From JAFGIG01 sp964397545 (lineage in GTDB: Bacteria; SDB-A), in assembly GCA_964397545.1 (NCBI GenBank), contig CAYNIW010000009.1, forward strand, positions 14,150 through 78,149: a stretch of DNA of 64,000 nucleotides. Reading direction: 5' to 3'. Made by a program: the position numbers and the translations under genes. The notes under the pieces were generated by a model. The model made no database searches and had not been told where the DNA came from. It saw only the letters and a list, made by a program, of their open reading frames with translations. Shown here in pieces: positions 17,070-25,789 of this stretch. Within the stretch, counting starts at the first letter, position 1. Each line of letters starts with the position of its first letter.

Positions 17070-17630
17070 ATGTTTTCGGGTATAGAAGATATAGAAAAAG
17101 AGGATGAAGAGATAATAGAAAAGGTTCTGAAGGGGGAAAGAGAATGTTTCGGCATGCTCATAGAGAAATATCAGAAAAAAATTTACGCTTATATAAAGCG
17201 GAAGTATTACATTGATAACGACGACATGGACGATATAATGCAGGATACTTTCATTAAATGCTACAAAAACTTAAACTCATTCAAGAAAGGGCACGATTTC
17301 TACCCTTGGCTTGCCAAAATAGCCATAAATATGAGCAGAGATTTTTTACGAAATAAAATTACGCGTAAAAACCGCATTCAGGAATCTTTTGAAGATCCTC
17401 TCAGCGTTAAAGAACAAAAAGACCCGGTAAAAGAGATAATCGAACTTGACGTAATAAAAGAGTCTCTTTCAGAGCTTTCCTCCGAATACAGAGAAGTGCT
17501 GATAATGAGAGCCGAGGGATTAAGTTATTCCGAAATTTCACAAAAAATTTCCGTCCCCGTCGGAACGGTTATGTCGAGACTTAACAGAGGAAGAAAAATA
17601 ATCTTGGATAAATTTTCAAAGAGGGCATAA
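17070..17630 (+). CDS. ECF-type RNA polymerase sigma factor
   Basis: 186 residues with sigma region 2 (MDDIMQDTFIKCYKNLNSF, then YPWLAKIAINMSRDFLR) and region 4 (LSSEYREVLIMRAEGLSYSEISQ and the helix-turn-helix PVGTVMSRLNRGRK). The absence of regions 1 and 3 makes it a group 4 (ECF) factor. Its TAA stop overlaps the ATG of the following zinc-finger anti-sigma gene by one base, the usual arrangement for co-regulated pairs. It lies six bases after lspA. Target promoters are unknown; the neighbouring Spy-like gene suggests envelope stress, which is inference. Confidence 0.92.
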   Translation: MFSGIEDIEKEDEEIIEKVLKGERECFGMLIEKYQKKIYAYIKRKYYIDNDDMDDIMQDTFIKCYKNLNSFKKGHDFYPWLAKIAINMSRDFLRNKITRKNRIQESFEDPLSVKEQKDPVKEIIELDVIKESLSELSSEYREVLIMRAEGLSYSEISQKISVPVGTVMSRLNRGRKIILDKFSKRA

Positions 17631-18685
17631 TGGAACACGAAGAATTTTTTGAATTGATCGGAGCTTTCATAGACAAAGAGCTCAGTATCGAAGATTCTTA
17701 CAGAGTCCGTGAGCATTTGAAAACTTGCCCCGGATGCAGAAAATATTTCGAAGAGCTTAAATCCCTCGACATGAAAATTGAAAAAGTAGTTAAGAGCGAG
17801 TCCCTTCCCTCAGATTCATATTTCGAATCCCTGACTTCGGCAATAATGGCTCAATTGCCTAATAAAACTGGTTTTGCCTGGAGCGGTTTTTTTTCTTTTC
17901 TTGCCAGAAGAGAAATGACCCCTGTCTGGGTAATGGGATTTGTCCTGATTTTTGCCGTTGTTTTCAGGCTCATGTTCTTCAACACATACAAAGAGATACA
18001 AAACCGCCGGGCGGGATTTGCAGACAACAATGAGTCAACAGTCTCTCAGACGTCCTCTCTGACCCCTGCCTCATCAGATTCCGCCGCAGAATACCAATCC
18101 ATGGAGACTGAGTTTGATGGTATTTCCCCAGACCAAACTCTCTCAGCGACCGCTGTATCGGGAGAGGTTCAAATTGAAGATGTCGCTGAAGATTATGGAT
18201 ACACGCGGACAAGCTCTGTTGACAGAGAAATCACCCTTTCACAGCCCTTGTTAGCCCGTGAAAAAATTGACGATCTGACAGGAGTGACCGGAGGGATTTC
18301 TCGAACGGAATCAGAAAATACTACAAATCTCTCTCTTCAGGAAGACGAGAGGACTGACCGGGACAGTCTTTATGGAAAAGACCTTGTCGATTCGGATTAT
18401 TTTGAATCCAGAGGCGCGGGATTCGAGCCGGAACAAGCGCCGGGATTTATTGAAGTCTGCGAAACTGCCGTGGAAGAAACAGCAGAGTTAAAAATGGTGA
18501 AGATAAGATTTGAAATTGACGGAGAGGGACGCATCTCCACGATAGACATCCCTCCGGAGATAGACACAGCCCTGGGAAATTTCATCTTCAACTCCAACTA
18601 TCTCCGAAAAACTTCTCTAAAAGACACTTTCATAGAAATCAATATCCCTCCTGATAAAATCAAGGACTGCAGTTTCGATTTTTAG
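17630..18685 (+). CDS. membrane-anchored zinc-finger anti-sigma factor
   Basis: 351 residues. The N-terminus is a zf-HC2 anti-sigma domain: REHLKTCPGCRKYFEEL gives the HxxxCxxC zinc site near residues 29-36. A single membrane helix follows (about 103-122, VWVMGFVLIFAVVFRLMFF), then about 160 low-complexity, acidic and Ser/Thr-rich residues that probably span the periplasm, and a compact C-terminal domain (about 285-351) that resembles a TonB-C-like or similar small beta fold, without firm assignment. It should hold the ECF sigma factor at the membrane until a periplasmic signal is sensed. TAATG overlap with the sigma gene supports this pairing. Confidence 0.88.
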   Translation: MEHEEFFELIGAFIDKELSIEDSYRVREHLKTCPGCRKYFEELKSLDMKIEKVVKSESLPSDSYFESLTSAIMAQLPNKTGFAWSGFFSFLARREMTPVWVMGFVLIFAVVFRLMFFNTYKEIQNRRAGFADNNESTVSQTSSLTPASSDSAAEYQSMETEFDGISPDQTLSATAVSGEVQIEDVAEDYGYTRTSSVDREITLSQPLLAREKIDDLTGVTGGISRTESENTTNLSLQEDERTDRDSLYGKDLVDSDYFESRGAGFEPEQAPGFIEVCETAVEETAELKMVKIRFEIDGEGRISTIDIPPEIDTALGNFIFNSNYLRKTSLKDTFIEINIPPDKIKDCSFDF

Positions 18686-18705
18686 TTTAAAGTTGGAATG
18701 TATAT

Positions 18706-18734
18706 AAGCGCCGATTATTTTCGGCGCTTTTTTT
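18706..18734 (+). terminator. rho-independent terminator after the sigma/anti-sigma operon
   Basis: Nine-base perfect stem AAGCGCCGA (18706-18714) / TCGGCGCTT (18721-18729), loop TTATTT, followed by a T run to 18734. It lies 20 bases after the anti-sigma stop and directly abuts the stop of the converging Spy-like gene. Confidence 0.9.
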
Positions 18735-19250
18735 CTAATGGTTCGGAGGTCTTCTTTCTTCACCGCGCTCTCTGTGTCCTTGGACGGGCATTATTATGCG
18801 GGTAAAAAAATCAGGCGGCAGTTTTTCCATTTGCTGCTCCGTAAGAATTGACTTTATGCTGAAAGCCATGCCAACTCTCGCGATTGCAAGCTGTCTTTCC
18901 TCATCCATTATCTCGCCCACTATTGTTTCAGCGTGTTCCATGGATATCCCCTGAGCAAATCCTTCTCTTATCTCTTCGAACTTGACCTTTATTCTCTCTC
19001 TCGTTTGGCGAGCCGTTTCTCTATTTTGTTCGAATATTGCTTTTATGCTTTCTTTCTGAGAGTCGGTCAGTTCGAGTTCTTCGAAAATTCGGGGAGGGCC
19101 TTCCCTTTCCTCTGAAGGTCCCCTAAATTCCCGGTTTATGTCTCTGTTCTCCTGACTAAATCTGTCATGTTTTGAAATGTCAGGGGCAAAACCGAAAACC
19201 GCCTGAGCCAGCACGGCGATCATTACCGCCGCAATTTTGTAAGCCTTCAT
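18735..19250 (-). CDS. Spy/CpxP-like periplasmic LTxxQ protein
   Basis: 171 residues with a signal peptide (MKAYKIAAVMIAVLAQAVFGFA). The mature protein is helical and charged with an LTDSQKESIKAIF motif and a second ILTEQQMEKLP, the LTxxQ signature of the Spy/CpxP/zinc-resistance group. Members act as periplasmic chaperones or modulators of envelope stress signalling. It faces the ECF sigma/anti-sigma pair from the opposite strand and may be one of its targets, which is inference. The SD is AAAAAGGAGGAAAA before the ATG. No metal-binding His cluster is evident, so a metal role is not supported. Confidence 0.82.
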   Translation of the reverse strand: MKAYKIAAVMIAVLAQAVFGFAPDISKHDRFSQENRDINREFRGPSEEREGPPRIFEELELTDSQKESIKAIFEQNRETARQTRERIKVKFEEIREGFAQGISMEHAETIVGEIMDEERQLAIARVGMAFSIKSILTEQQMEKLPPDFFTRIIMPVQGHRERGEERRPPNH

Positions 19251-19308
19251 TTTTCCTCCTTTTTCTTTTTTTGACGAAATTCGGTTTAATTTGGTTTAAT
19301 CTTAATTG

Positions 19309-19336
19309 TTGACTTGAATTTCCTTATTGATATACT
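19309..19336 (+). promoter_or_regulatory. promoter for tRNA-Lys
   Basis: TTGACT (19309-19314), 16-base spacer, TATACT (19331-19336), 11 bases before the mature tRNA 5' end. The downstream cNMP-binding gene begins 17 bases after the tRNA, so it may share this promoter. Confidence 0.8.
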
Positions 19337-19347
19337 ATTCAACAACA

Positions 19348-19420
19348 GAGTCGCTAGCTCAGGAGGTAGAGCACCTGCCTTTTAAGCAGGGGGCCGTGGG
19401 TTCGAATCCCACGCGACTCA
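19348..19420 (+). tRNA. tRNA-Lys (anticodon TTT)
   Basis: A 73-base cloverleaf: acceptor GAGTCGC/GCGACTC with discriminator A, D arm GCTC/GAGC, anticodon arm CCTGC-CTTTTAA-GCAGG with TTT at 19381-19383, a five-base variable loop and T arm GTGGG-TTCGAAT-CCCAC. The CCA end is not encoded. Confidence 0.97.
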
Positions 19421-19437
19421 TTTAATCAGGAGGAAAT

Positions 19438-19965
19438 ATGAAATACGATATACTGAGAAAAATATCTTTATTCAAGCACATGTCCGATTCCGAGATTGAT
19501 GTTTTGACAAATCAGCTCACGGAAAAGACTTTCGAGGAAGGAGAGGTAATAGTCCAGGAGAAAAATAACGGCAGGGAGATGTATATAATAGTCGAGGGGG
19601 AAGTTCAGGTCCTGCTTCAAAGGGAGGACACTCTGCTCGTGCTCGCAAAACTATCACCCGGCGGATTCGTCGGAGACATGTCCCTCCTGACGGATTTACC
19701 CAGGAGCGCCACTGTAAAAACTCTGACTAAAGCGAAAATGCTCGTTTTCAAAAAAGACACCCTCGATTCAATCATGATAAAATTCCCGGCAACAGCAGCC
19801 AAATTCCTCAAAGCTCTCTCCGAGGAGCTCTGCGAAAGAATTCAAAACGCAAATGAGAACGTAGAAACGCTTTTTCTTATCAACAAAGCAATAGTTGACA
19901 ACGAACAGTTTAGAAGACTCTACATCGGAGCGCACAAGCAAACACCTCCCGTGTCTCCTTCTTGA
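19438..19965 (+). CDS. cyclic-nucleotide-binding domain protein without DNA-binding domain
   Basis: 175 residues with a CAP_ED fold: FEEGEVIVQEKNNGREMYII, a phosphate-binding-cassette-like region PGGFVGDMSLLTDLPRSATV, and a following helix. The crucial Glu of the cassette is replaced (FVGDMSLL) while Arg of RSATV is kept, so the ligand cannot be predicted. There is no helix-turn-helix, so it is not a CRP-like regulator but a stand-alone sensory protein. The ATG has AGGAGG seven bases upstream, immediately after tRNA-Lys. It overlaps the next gene by one base, which ties it to the PATAN/two-component cluster downstream. Confidence 0.88.
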   Translation: MKYDILRKISLFKHMSDSEIDVLTNQLTEKTFEEGEVIVQEKNNGREMYIIVEGEVQVLLQREDTLLVLAKLSPGGFVGDMSLLTDLPRSATVKTLTKAKMLVFKKDTLDSIMIKFPATAAKFLKALSEELCERIQNANENVETLFLINKAIVDNEQFRRLYIGAHKQTPPVSPS

Positions 19966-21362
19966 TGCTTTTCTGCTTTTTCTTCATTTTCGTTTCATCT
20001 CTGACAAGCTTTCATACAGATTTTTTGACTCCTGAAATAGGTAAAAAATGGCGTTTGGGCTTAAACTTGTTCTCATTTTACGATCAGCGTGAATACCGTG
20101 ATTCTTTGGACTACAGTCTCTCTTCGGCATTGGCGCTTGAATGGAAACCCAACTCATTCATAAAAATTTCAGGCGGTTTTACCGCTGACAGCATCGAAGA
20201 AAAGACCATTTTCTCTCCTTTTTTTTCGGCATATGCTGGAGGCCCCGGAGGAGCTTTCATAGACCTCGGAGCGAATTTTACTTTTTCAGATCAAGGGTAT
20301 TCTTTGGCTGTTATCGGAGACATACAGAAAAATAAAGCATGCGGACTGCAATTATCCCCCGGATATTTTTGGCGGGACACATCTTCTTTCCTTTTTTTAT
20401 CTTCCCGCTTATATTTTTCCCGCTTATCCAACAGAACTTACATAGAAGTGGAAAAGCGCTCCGGCGGGAAAATACTCTCTTTCGACAACTCTTTTCTCAA
20501 ATTCGGAATTCTCGCCGATTTCTTCGGCGGGATTTCTTTCGAAATTCTCACGACTGTCAGGCTCGGATCGAGAACAGCCGAACCGGACTGGACTCTCGGT
20601 TTGAAATTGTTTTCTGGCATTGTCAGAGATCCTTCTTCAGTGAGAGGGACCGGAGCATTGAGCGGAACAATCCGATCAGAAGAAGGACTACCCATAGCCG
20701 GCGCTGTTGTCTATGCAAATTTTGAACGCCTTTTGGATTTCACGACGGATTCTACAGGCTTTTTTTCTTTTTCCGGAATTCCTTCGGGCTTCGTGACAAT
20801 CTCAGTATCTTCCGAAGGCTATAGAGAAATCAAAATGCCGGTGTCGGTGAGAAAAAATCAAAACTTCCATCTGGATATAGTTTTAGAAGACCTGACAAAA
20901 AGCGTTCAATACAATTTATCCTTCTATGATTTCTTTTCCGGATTGCCTGTAACGGTGAACATTGCCGGCATAGACGGCATTTTTACCGATACTTCAATCT
21001 CCATCGGCGAAGGGGAAACACTCTTCATCGAAAAAGAAAATTACCTCACCGCGCACATTTTTTCCCAGAAAAACCAGATTGTCCGAACCCCGATGCTGCC
21101 CATAAACAAACCTTTCTCCATGAATGCGGAAGACTTTGAGGATTCTTCTCTCTCATCCTCAGGGATGATGAAAATAATGGAAATCAAACATCTCCTCGGC
21201 TTTTATCCTTATTGCGTTTTACGTTTTGAGGGACACCCCGATTATTCCGAAATAATACGAAATTCTCTTTTCACGTTTTTTTCCCTTGACAAAGAAATCA
21301 TACTGACACCGATACCCGAAGATTCAGTTCTAAATATTTATTTTGAAGGCAGTTATGAATGA
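19965..21362 (+). CDS. putative outer-membrane protein with a carboxypeptidase-regulatory-like domain
   Basis: About 465 residues. A signal peptide (LFCFFFIFVSSLTSFHT) precedes about 200 residues of alternating, aromatic-rich strands typical of an outer-membrane beta-barrel. Residues about 228-310 form a CarboxypepD_reg-like beta sandwich (GTIRSEEGLPIAGAVVYANF, then DSTGFFSFSGIPSG). The remaining 150 residues have a beta-rich, unassigned C-terminus ending in a short region that recalls OmpA-like turns (VLRFEGHPDYSE) but lacks the full motif. The ATG at 19965 overlaps the previous stop (TGATG). The function is unknown; surface or envelope location is inferred from signal and composition. Confidence 0.65.
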   Translation: MLFCFFFIFVSSLTSFHTDFLTPEIGKKWRLGLNLFSFYDQREYRDSLDYSLSSALALEWKPNSFIKISGGFTADSIEEKTIFSPFFSAYAGGPGGAFIDLGANFTFSDQGYSLAVIGDIQKNKACGLQLSPGYFWRDTSSFLFLSSRLYFSRLSNRTYIEVEKRSGGKILSFDNSFLKFGILADFFGGISFEILTTVRLGSRTAEPDWTLGLKLFSGIVRDPSSVRGTGALSGTIRSEEGLPIAGAVVYANFERLLDFTTDSTGFFSFSGIPSGFVTISVSSEGYREIKMPVSVRKNQNFHLDIVLEDLTKSVQYNLSFYDFFSGLPVTVNIAGIDGIFTDTSISIGEGETLFIEKENYLTAHIFSQKNQIVRTPMLPINKPFSMNAEDFEDSSLSSSGMMKIMEIKHLLGFYPYCVLRFEGHPDYSEIIRNSLFTFFSLDKEIILTPIPEDSVLNIYFEGSYE

Positions 21363-22395
21363 TGAAATCATCCTCAGCGGAAGCTTCAAAAATGTATCGT
21401 TTCTCGACATCCTGCACATAGCTGAAAAAATAAAACCCGGAGTAAAACTCTTTCTCGACTCCGACTCGTGTATCGGATTCATTGATTCCAAACCTGTCTT
21501 TTCCAAAACATCTTCCGCGGAAGGATTTAAAGCACTCAAGATTATTCTCGAAAGCTCTTGGAATAAATTTAAGTTATTGGCAACAGAAACTATAGATGAC
21601 CCGAATCTTGTTTGTAAAAAGGATTTTGCCTCAGAATACAGGGCGAAGTTATATCCTGCTGAACCGCATTTAAGCCTCTCAGAAGCCAACAGAGAGCTTT
21701 CCAAGGATTACCTTACAATGCTCGAATTCTACTCCAGACTTATACATGAACTCAGCAATCCGCTCACCATTGTAAAAGGAAGCGTCCAGCTCTTCGAAAG
21801 ACATGTCTCTCAGAATAACGGCGTTCCGCCGGAAATCAAGGAATCCGTAAAACAGATGGAAGAAAAGGTCTCCAAGCAGGTAGCAAGGATGTCAAAACTT
21901 ATAGGATCGGCAAAAAAACTCTCAAAACCGACTTCGAGAAGCGAAAGAATCTATGACGTTAAAACCCTTCTCGATGAATGGATAAACTCCTGCGAATTTT
22001 CAAAAAATAAGGATATTCAGTTATATTACAGCAACGAAGCCAACGAGGCAAAAATATTCGGCGAACCGGACGAATTAATCCAGGCGATTTCAAATATAAT
22101 TGAAAACGCTATTCAAGCTTGTCTATTGTCTGATAAAAGACCTTGTGTTATAGTTTTGTACATGACAAACAGCGAAAATTGTCTTATGATAAATGTAACA
22201 GACAACGGTATTGGAATTGACGAAGAAAGGAAATATGACGTTTTCCAGCCGTTTTTTTCGACATTTCCGGAAGGCTTCGGCTTGGGCTTAAACGTCGCAA
22301 AAACAATTATAGATGGGATGTCCGGAAACATTGAAATCGAGAGCAAAAAAGGAGCCGGAACAGAAGTCATGATAACCCTGCCTCTTATAAAGTAA
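21355..22395 (+). CDS. sensor histidine kinase with N-terminal PATAN (DUF4388-like) domain
   Basis: About 346 residues from ATG 21355 (a TTG 12 bases upstream is possible). Residues 1-85 look like a PATAN/DUF4388 domain (LSGSFKNVSFLDILHIAEK), a module replacing the usual input domain. The H-box is LIHELSNPLTIVKGSVQLF near residue 135, with N box IIENAIQA, G1 DNGIGI and G2 GFGLGLNVAKTII. There is no membrane segment, so it is soluble and should sense through protein contacts. It overlaps the preceding gene by 8 bases and precedes the response regulator by four, so the two form a cognate pair. Confidence 0.9.
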   Translation: MNDEIILSGSFKNVSFLDILHIAEKIKPGVKLFLDSDSCIGFIDSKPVFSKTSSAEGFKALKIILESSWNKFKLLATETIDDPNLVCKKDFASEYRAKLYPAEPHLSLSEANRELSKDYLTMLEFYSRLIHELSNPLTIVKGSVQLFERHVSQNNGVPPEIKESVKQMEEKVSKQVARMSKLIGSAKKLSKPTSRSERIYDVKTLLDEWINSCEFSKNKDIQLYYSNEANEAKIFGEPDELIQAISNIIENAIQACLLSDKRPCVIVLYMTNSENCLMINVTDNGIGIDEERKYDVFQPFFSTFPEGFGLGLNVAKTIIDGMSGNIEIESKKGAGTEVMITLPLIK

Positions 22396-22399
22396 AAAC

Positions 22400-23470
22400 A
22401 TGAAAGATTCCCTTTTTTCGGAAAAAAGGAAAAGAGTGATGGTAATAGACGACGAGGCAGACATAGCTTCTCTTGTAGGCGAAAGACTCTCCGAATCGGG
22501 TTTTGAAACAGAAATTCAGTGGGACCTGAGGGAAGCTATCAAAAAACTCAAAAACTCGCCTTTTGATCTCGTCGTGACCGACCTCAAAATGCCTTACATA
22601 GACGGATTTCAGCTCATGGGGTGGATGAAAGATTTTTCCCCGCTCACTAAAGTAGCAGTAATAACAGCCCACGGCTCGCCTACGGCGCAGAGAAACGCGA
22701 TAAACAGCGGAGCCGTATTATACATCGAAAAACCTTTCGACCTAGATGAATTCGCGGGCAAGATAGAAGAAATTATGCAGCCGTCGAGAGAATTCGAAGC
22801 CAAAATCGAATCCATTTCACCTTTTGATTTGATTCAGATAGTCTCTCTCACGGGCGGAAGCAGGAGAATCTCCGTTGTCTCTTCAAAAGGCACCGGAGAA
22901 ATGTATATCAAAAACGGAAAACTTGTCTACGCGCAAGCCGAAGGTTTTCAAATGGAAGAGGCTTTTAATCTCATGCTTTCCTGGGACAGCGGCATTTTCA
23001 ATGTCCTTCATTGGGTTGATCCTCCTGTTGAGTCAGGCCCCCTCGACATTTCATTTCTTCTTCTTGAGGCGGCGAAGGCTTTCGACGAGAAACATTTAGC
23101 TGAAAAAGAGAAGTTAAAAACAGCCTCGGAACATCTTTCTTTTCCCGACTCCCTACCGAAAGACAAAGATTCTTACGACAAAATCTCTTCGAGAAAAGAT
23201 GTAGAATCTTCCGTAAGGCTTGACGATAAATGGAAAATAATCCAAGCAGACAGCGAATCAGTCGCAAGAGGCGCGGTCAAAGCGAGTTTCTTTCTTAACG
23301 AATGGGGAAAAAACATAGGTAAGAAGTTTTCTCTGCACAATCTTGACGGAATAGTTCTTTCGGTCTCCGGCAGAGAACTCTGGATCAGGACCGGGCATAC
23401 TGAAAACCAAATTTTCTTGCTGTCTCAGGGCGCATCCCATGGTTCTATTCTCAAAGAGGTCGAAGGATGA
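22400..23470 (+). CDS. response regulator with PATAN (DUF4388) domain
   Basis: 356 residues. Residues 10-130 form a receiver domain with acidic pocket VIDDEAD, phospho-acceptor Asp in LVVTDLKMPYIDG, Thr in VITAHG and Lys in IEKPF. Residues about 135-230 form a DUF4388/PATAN domain (SPFDLIQIVSLTGGSRRISV, then GEMYIKNGKLVYAQAEG). The last 100 residues have no recognised motif. No DNA-binding domain exists, so output is likely by protein interaction. It ends with an ATGA overlap with the roadblock-like gene. Confidence 0.92.
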   Translation: MKDSLFSEKRKRVMVIDDEADIASLVGERLSESGFETEIQWDLREAIKKLKNSPFDLVVTDLKMPYIDGFQLMGWMKDFSPLTKVAVITAHGSPTAQRNAINSGAVLYIEKPFDLDEFAGKIEEIMQPSREFEAKIESISPFDLIQIVSLTGGSRRISVVSSKGTGEMYIKNGKLVYAQAEGFQMEEAFNLMLSWDSGIFNVLHWVDPPVESGPLDISFLLLEAAKAFDEKHLAEKEKLKTASEHLSFPDSLPKDKDSYDKISSRKDVESSVRLDDKWKIIQADSESVARGAVKASFFLNEWGKNIGKKFSLHNLDGIVLSVSGRELWIRTGHTENQIFLLSQGASHGSILKEVEG

Positions 23471-24117
23471 ATTCAGAAGCTCTTAAGGGAGTGGAAAGCG
23501 CTTTTTCAAAAATCTCCGAAGTAAAGGGCATAATGATCTTTAACGTAACGGGAAAAATCAAACATTCTACTCTTTCCATTCCATTGCAGGACGCTGAAGA
23601 CATAGGAAGATCAATTGTAATACTCTGGGACGCACTAAAAAAATCCGGTGTAAAAAGCGGGACAGTCAACTGGATTTATCTCGAAGGCATGATATTCATG
23701 AAAGATTTTAACCAGGGTTTTCTGGTCGCTGTAACATCTAAAAACATTGCAGGTTCAGATATCATAGAATCCTTTGATGCTTCTTCCCTCATGCTCAAAG
23801 ACGTATTTTCAGATGAAACGGAGATAAATATTCTCGATACAATAGAGGAAAAAAAGTCAAGGAAATTCGCGTCTGAACAGCTTTTATCCGAGAGCGGACT
23901 CAATGAAATCGTATCTGAAATTAAAGATTCCGCCTCGAAAATCGCGGGGACATGGATCGAATATTATTTTGACGATCTCGTCCAGGAATGGATAGACATG
24001 ACACAACCGAGAAAATCCCACCTGAAAAATCTTATCAAAGCGATCAGCGAATACATTGACGAAGGCAGCAAAAGAGACGATTTCATACAAAAAGCAACCA
24101 CAATTTTAGGAGAGTGA
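23467..24117 (+). CDS. roadblock/LC7-like protein
   Basis: 216 residues. The first 115 resemble a roadblock/LC7 fold: an N-terminal helix, VKGIMIFNVTGKIKHST, a helix with ILWDALKKSG and the strand pair YLEGMIFMKDFNQGFLVAV. The C-terminal 100 residues are helical and of unknown type. In bacteria roadblock proteins such as MglB act as GTPase-activating partners of Ras-like GTPases, and they often occur near PATAN domain proteins. No GTPase gene is present in this window, so the partner is not known. Its ATGA overlap with the response regulator indicates tight coupling. Confidence 0.7.
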   Translation: MNSEALKGVESAFSKISEVKGIMIFNVTGKIKHSTLSIPLQDAEDIGRSIVILWDALKKSGVKSGTVNWIYLEGMIFMKDFNQGFLVAVTSKNIAGSDIIESFDASSLMLKDVFSDETEINILDTIEEKKSRKFASEQLLSESGLNEIVSEIKDSASKIAGTWIEYYFDDLVQEWIDMTQPRKSHLKNLIKAISEYIDEGSKRDDFIQKATTILGE

Positions 24118-24122
24118 TATTG

Positions 24123-25064
24123 ATGGCTAACAAGAGAATTATCTCTATATTCGTTATTCTGGCATTCAACGCCTGTGCCCTTTTTCCCGACGGTATTTCC
24201 GACTGGTTTAAGAAGAATTTCGAAAAGGAAGAAACAGGAATAGGCATGGCTTTTTTAAAAATCCCTGTCTCGGCAAGACAGACGGCTATGGGAGGAACGA
24301 GCGCGGCAGTGAACGAAGGAGCTTCGGGGAATCCCGCCAAGCTTCTCACTCCTGACATCCAGAAAAATTTCATTTTCAACCATCAAAATCTTATTCAGGG
24401 AGTCCATCAGGAATTCGCGGCTTTCACAATATCCGGAGACAAAATAGCAGCGGGTTTCTCCATGAGCGGCCTTTTTATAGACGGCCTTGAATACAGAACA
24501 GGTCCCGGCGAATCTCAGGGGGATTTCAGCGCCTATGATTTTTCCTTTTCCTTCGCCGGAGCATATAGGCTTTACAGCGACCTTTCTGTAGGTATAAGGT
24601 CAAAATTAATTCACGAGAGAATTTTCGAATACAGCGCGATGGTTTACGCTTTTGATTTTGGCATTCTCTATCATATTTTCGCCCCCCTCAAATTCGGCGC
24701 TACAATAGAGAACCTCGGTCCCAAATATTCGATGTTGAAAGATTCAAAAAGCTCTTCGAGACTGCCTACCTCTATTAGAGCGGGATTTGCCCTGGATCTG
24801 CCTTCTTTCTGGAACATGAAAGAATGCATAGCCCTGGATTTTTGGAAATCTCCCGACGTCAGATTCAGAATCGACGCCGGAGCGGAAATAACTCATACAA
24901 GCAATTTTTCTTTCAGGATGGGAGCCAAATTCAATTATGATTCTCAATCATATACGGCTGGTTTTGGCTATAAATGGAAATCGATAACATTAGACTATGC
25001 CTTCGCTCCATACTCTTCGAGTCTTGGACTGGCGCATGTCATAACTTTGACTCTTTCCATATAA
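24123..25064 (+). CDS. PorV/PorQ (UPF0164)-like outer-membrane protein
   Basis: About 313 residues from ATG 24123, with AGGAG about 10 bases upstream; a GTG at 24114 and a TTG at 24120 are alternatives. A signal peptide (IISIFVILAFNACALFPDG) is followed by FLKIPVSARQTAMGGTSAAV and GASGNPA, the conserved opening of PorV/PorQ/UPF0164 proteins, and then alternating barrel strands ending in HVITLTLSI. In the type IX secretion system PorV is a 14-strand barrel that receives substrates carrying a C-terminal signal. A protein with such a C-terminal domain is encoded at 31310-33118. Without other T9SS genes in the window the link is only suggestive. Confidence 0.78.
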   Translation: MANKRIISIFVILAFNACALFPDGISDWFKKNFEKEETGIGMAFLKIPVSARQTAMGGTSAAVNEGASGNPAKLLTPDIQKNFIFNHQNLIQGVHQEFAAFTISGDKIAAGFSMSGLFIDGLEYRTGPGESQGDFSAYDFSFSFAGAYRLYSDLSVGIRSKLIHERIFEYSAMVYAFDFGILYHIFAPLKFGATIENLGPKYSMLKDSKSSSRLPTSIRAGFALDLPSFWNMKECIALDFWKSPDVRFRIDAGAEITHTSNFSFRMGAKFNYDSQSYTAGFGYKWKSITLDYAFAPYSSSLGLAHVITLTLSI

Positions 25065-25074
25065 AGGAGGTCAT

Positions 25075-25785
25075 ATGGCGGCATTGAGTGGAAAACTGAC
25101 TGATTTTGAAATACCGACAATACTTCAGTTCATCAAGATGAGCAGTAAAAACGGTGTTTTGAAAATCGCCTCCGAGAAAGTCAAAGGTGAAATACACTTT
25201 AAAAACTCATCTATCGTCTATGCGATGGACGGAGATCAAAACAGCGGTGAAGTCGCCCTTTTTAATCTTTTCCAGCTCAAAGACGGAGCTTTTGAATTCG
25301 TCCCGTCAGAAGACATTCGTGACAGTCATTTCGACCTTCCCATAGACAAGGCATACGAATCTCTTCAGTCTCAGTTGAAAGAATGGGAGGAAATCACTAA
25401 TTCTATTCCGGACCTTAACCTGACAGTCAAGCTGATACCGGATCCTTCGGTAAAAGAAGTAAAGATTACACCCCCTCAATGGATTGTCGCGGCTCAGGTT
25501 GACAGCCTTAAAAGCCTGAAAGATCTATCCGTAACGACGGGTTTTTCTCAGCTCGAAACCGCCCGAACGGTTTATTCGCTAATAAAAGAAGGACTCGCGG
25601 AAGTTTCCGACCAGCCTACAGATAAAAGACAGGCGGAGACGGATGATGCGCCTCTAATGGAAGACCAACTCGACGAAGTGTATGAAGAAGAAGATGATGA
25701 TGAAAAACCCGCGGGAAAGGAAACAGAGGAAGAAAAATCGAAGAGAATATCGAGGAGAAAACATAAAAAGGGATTTTTCAGATAA
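25075..25785 (+). CDS. PATAN (DUF4388) domain protein with acidic tail
   Basis: 236 residues with AAAGGAGG before the ATG. Residues 1-95 are a DUF4388/PATAN domain (LSGKLTDFEIPTILQFIKMS, then GEIHFKNSSIVYAMDGD). Residues about 140-185 are winged-helix-like (LSVTTGFSQLETARTVYSLIKEGL). The last 50 residues are highly acidic and then basic (EEDDDEKP... RRKHKKGFFR), likely disordered. It closes the cluster that begins with the cNMP-binding protein. It shares the PATAN domain with the histidine kinase and response regulator and so may compete for or bind the same partner. Confidence 0.85.
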   Translation: MAALSGKLTDFEIPTILQFIKMSSKNGVLKIASEKVKGEIHFKNSSIVYAMDGDQNSGEVALFNLFQLKDGAFEFVPSEDIRDSHFDLPIDKAYESLQSQLKEWEEITNSIPDLNLTVKLIPDPSVKEVKITPPQWIVAAQVDSLKSLKDLSVTTGFSQLETARTVYSLIKEGLAEVSDQPTDKRQAETDDAPLMEDQLDEVYEEEDDDEKPAGKETEEEKSKRISRRKHKKGFFR

Positions 25786-25789
25786 ACCT

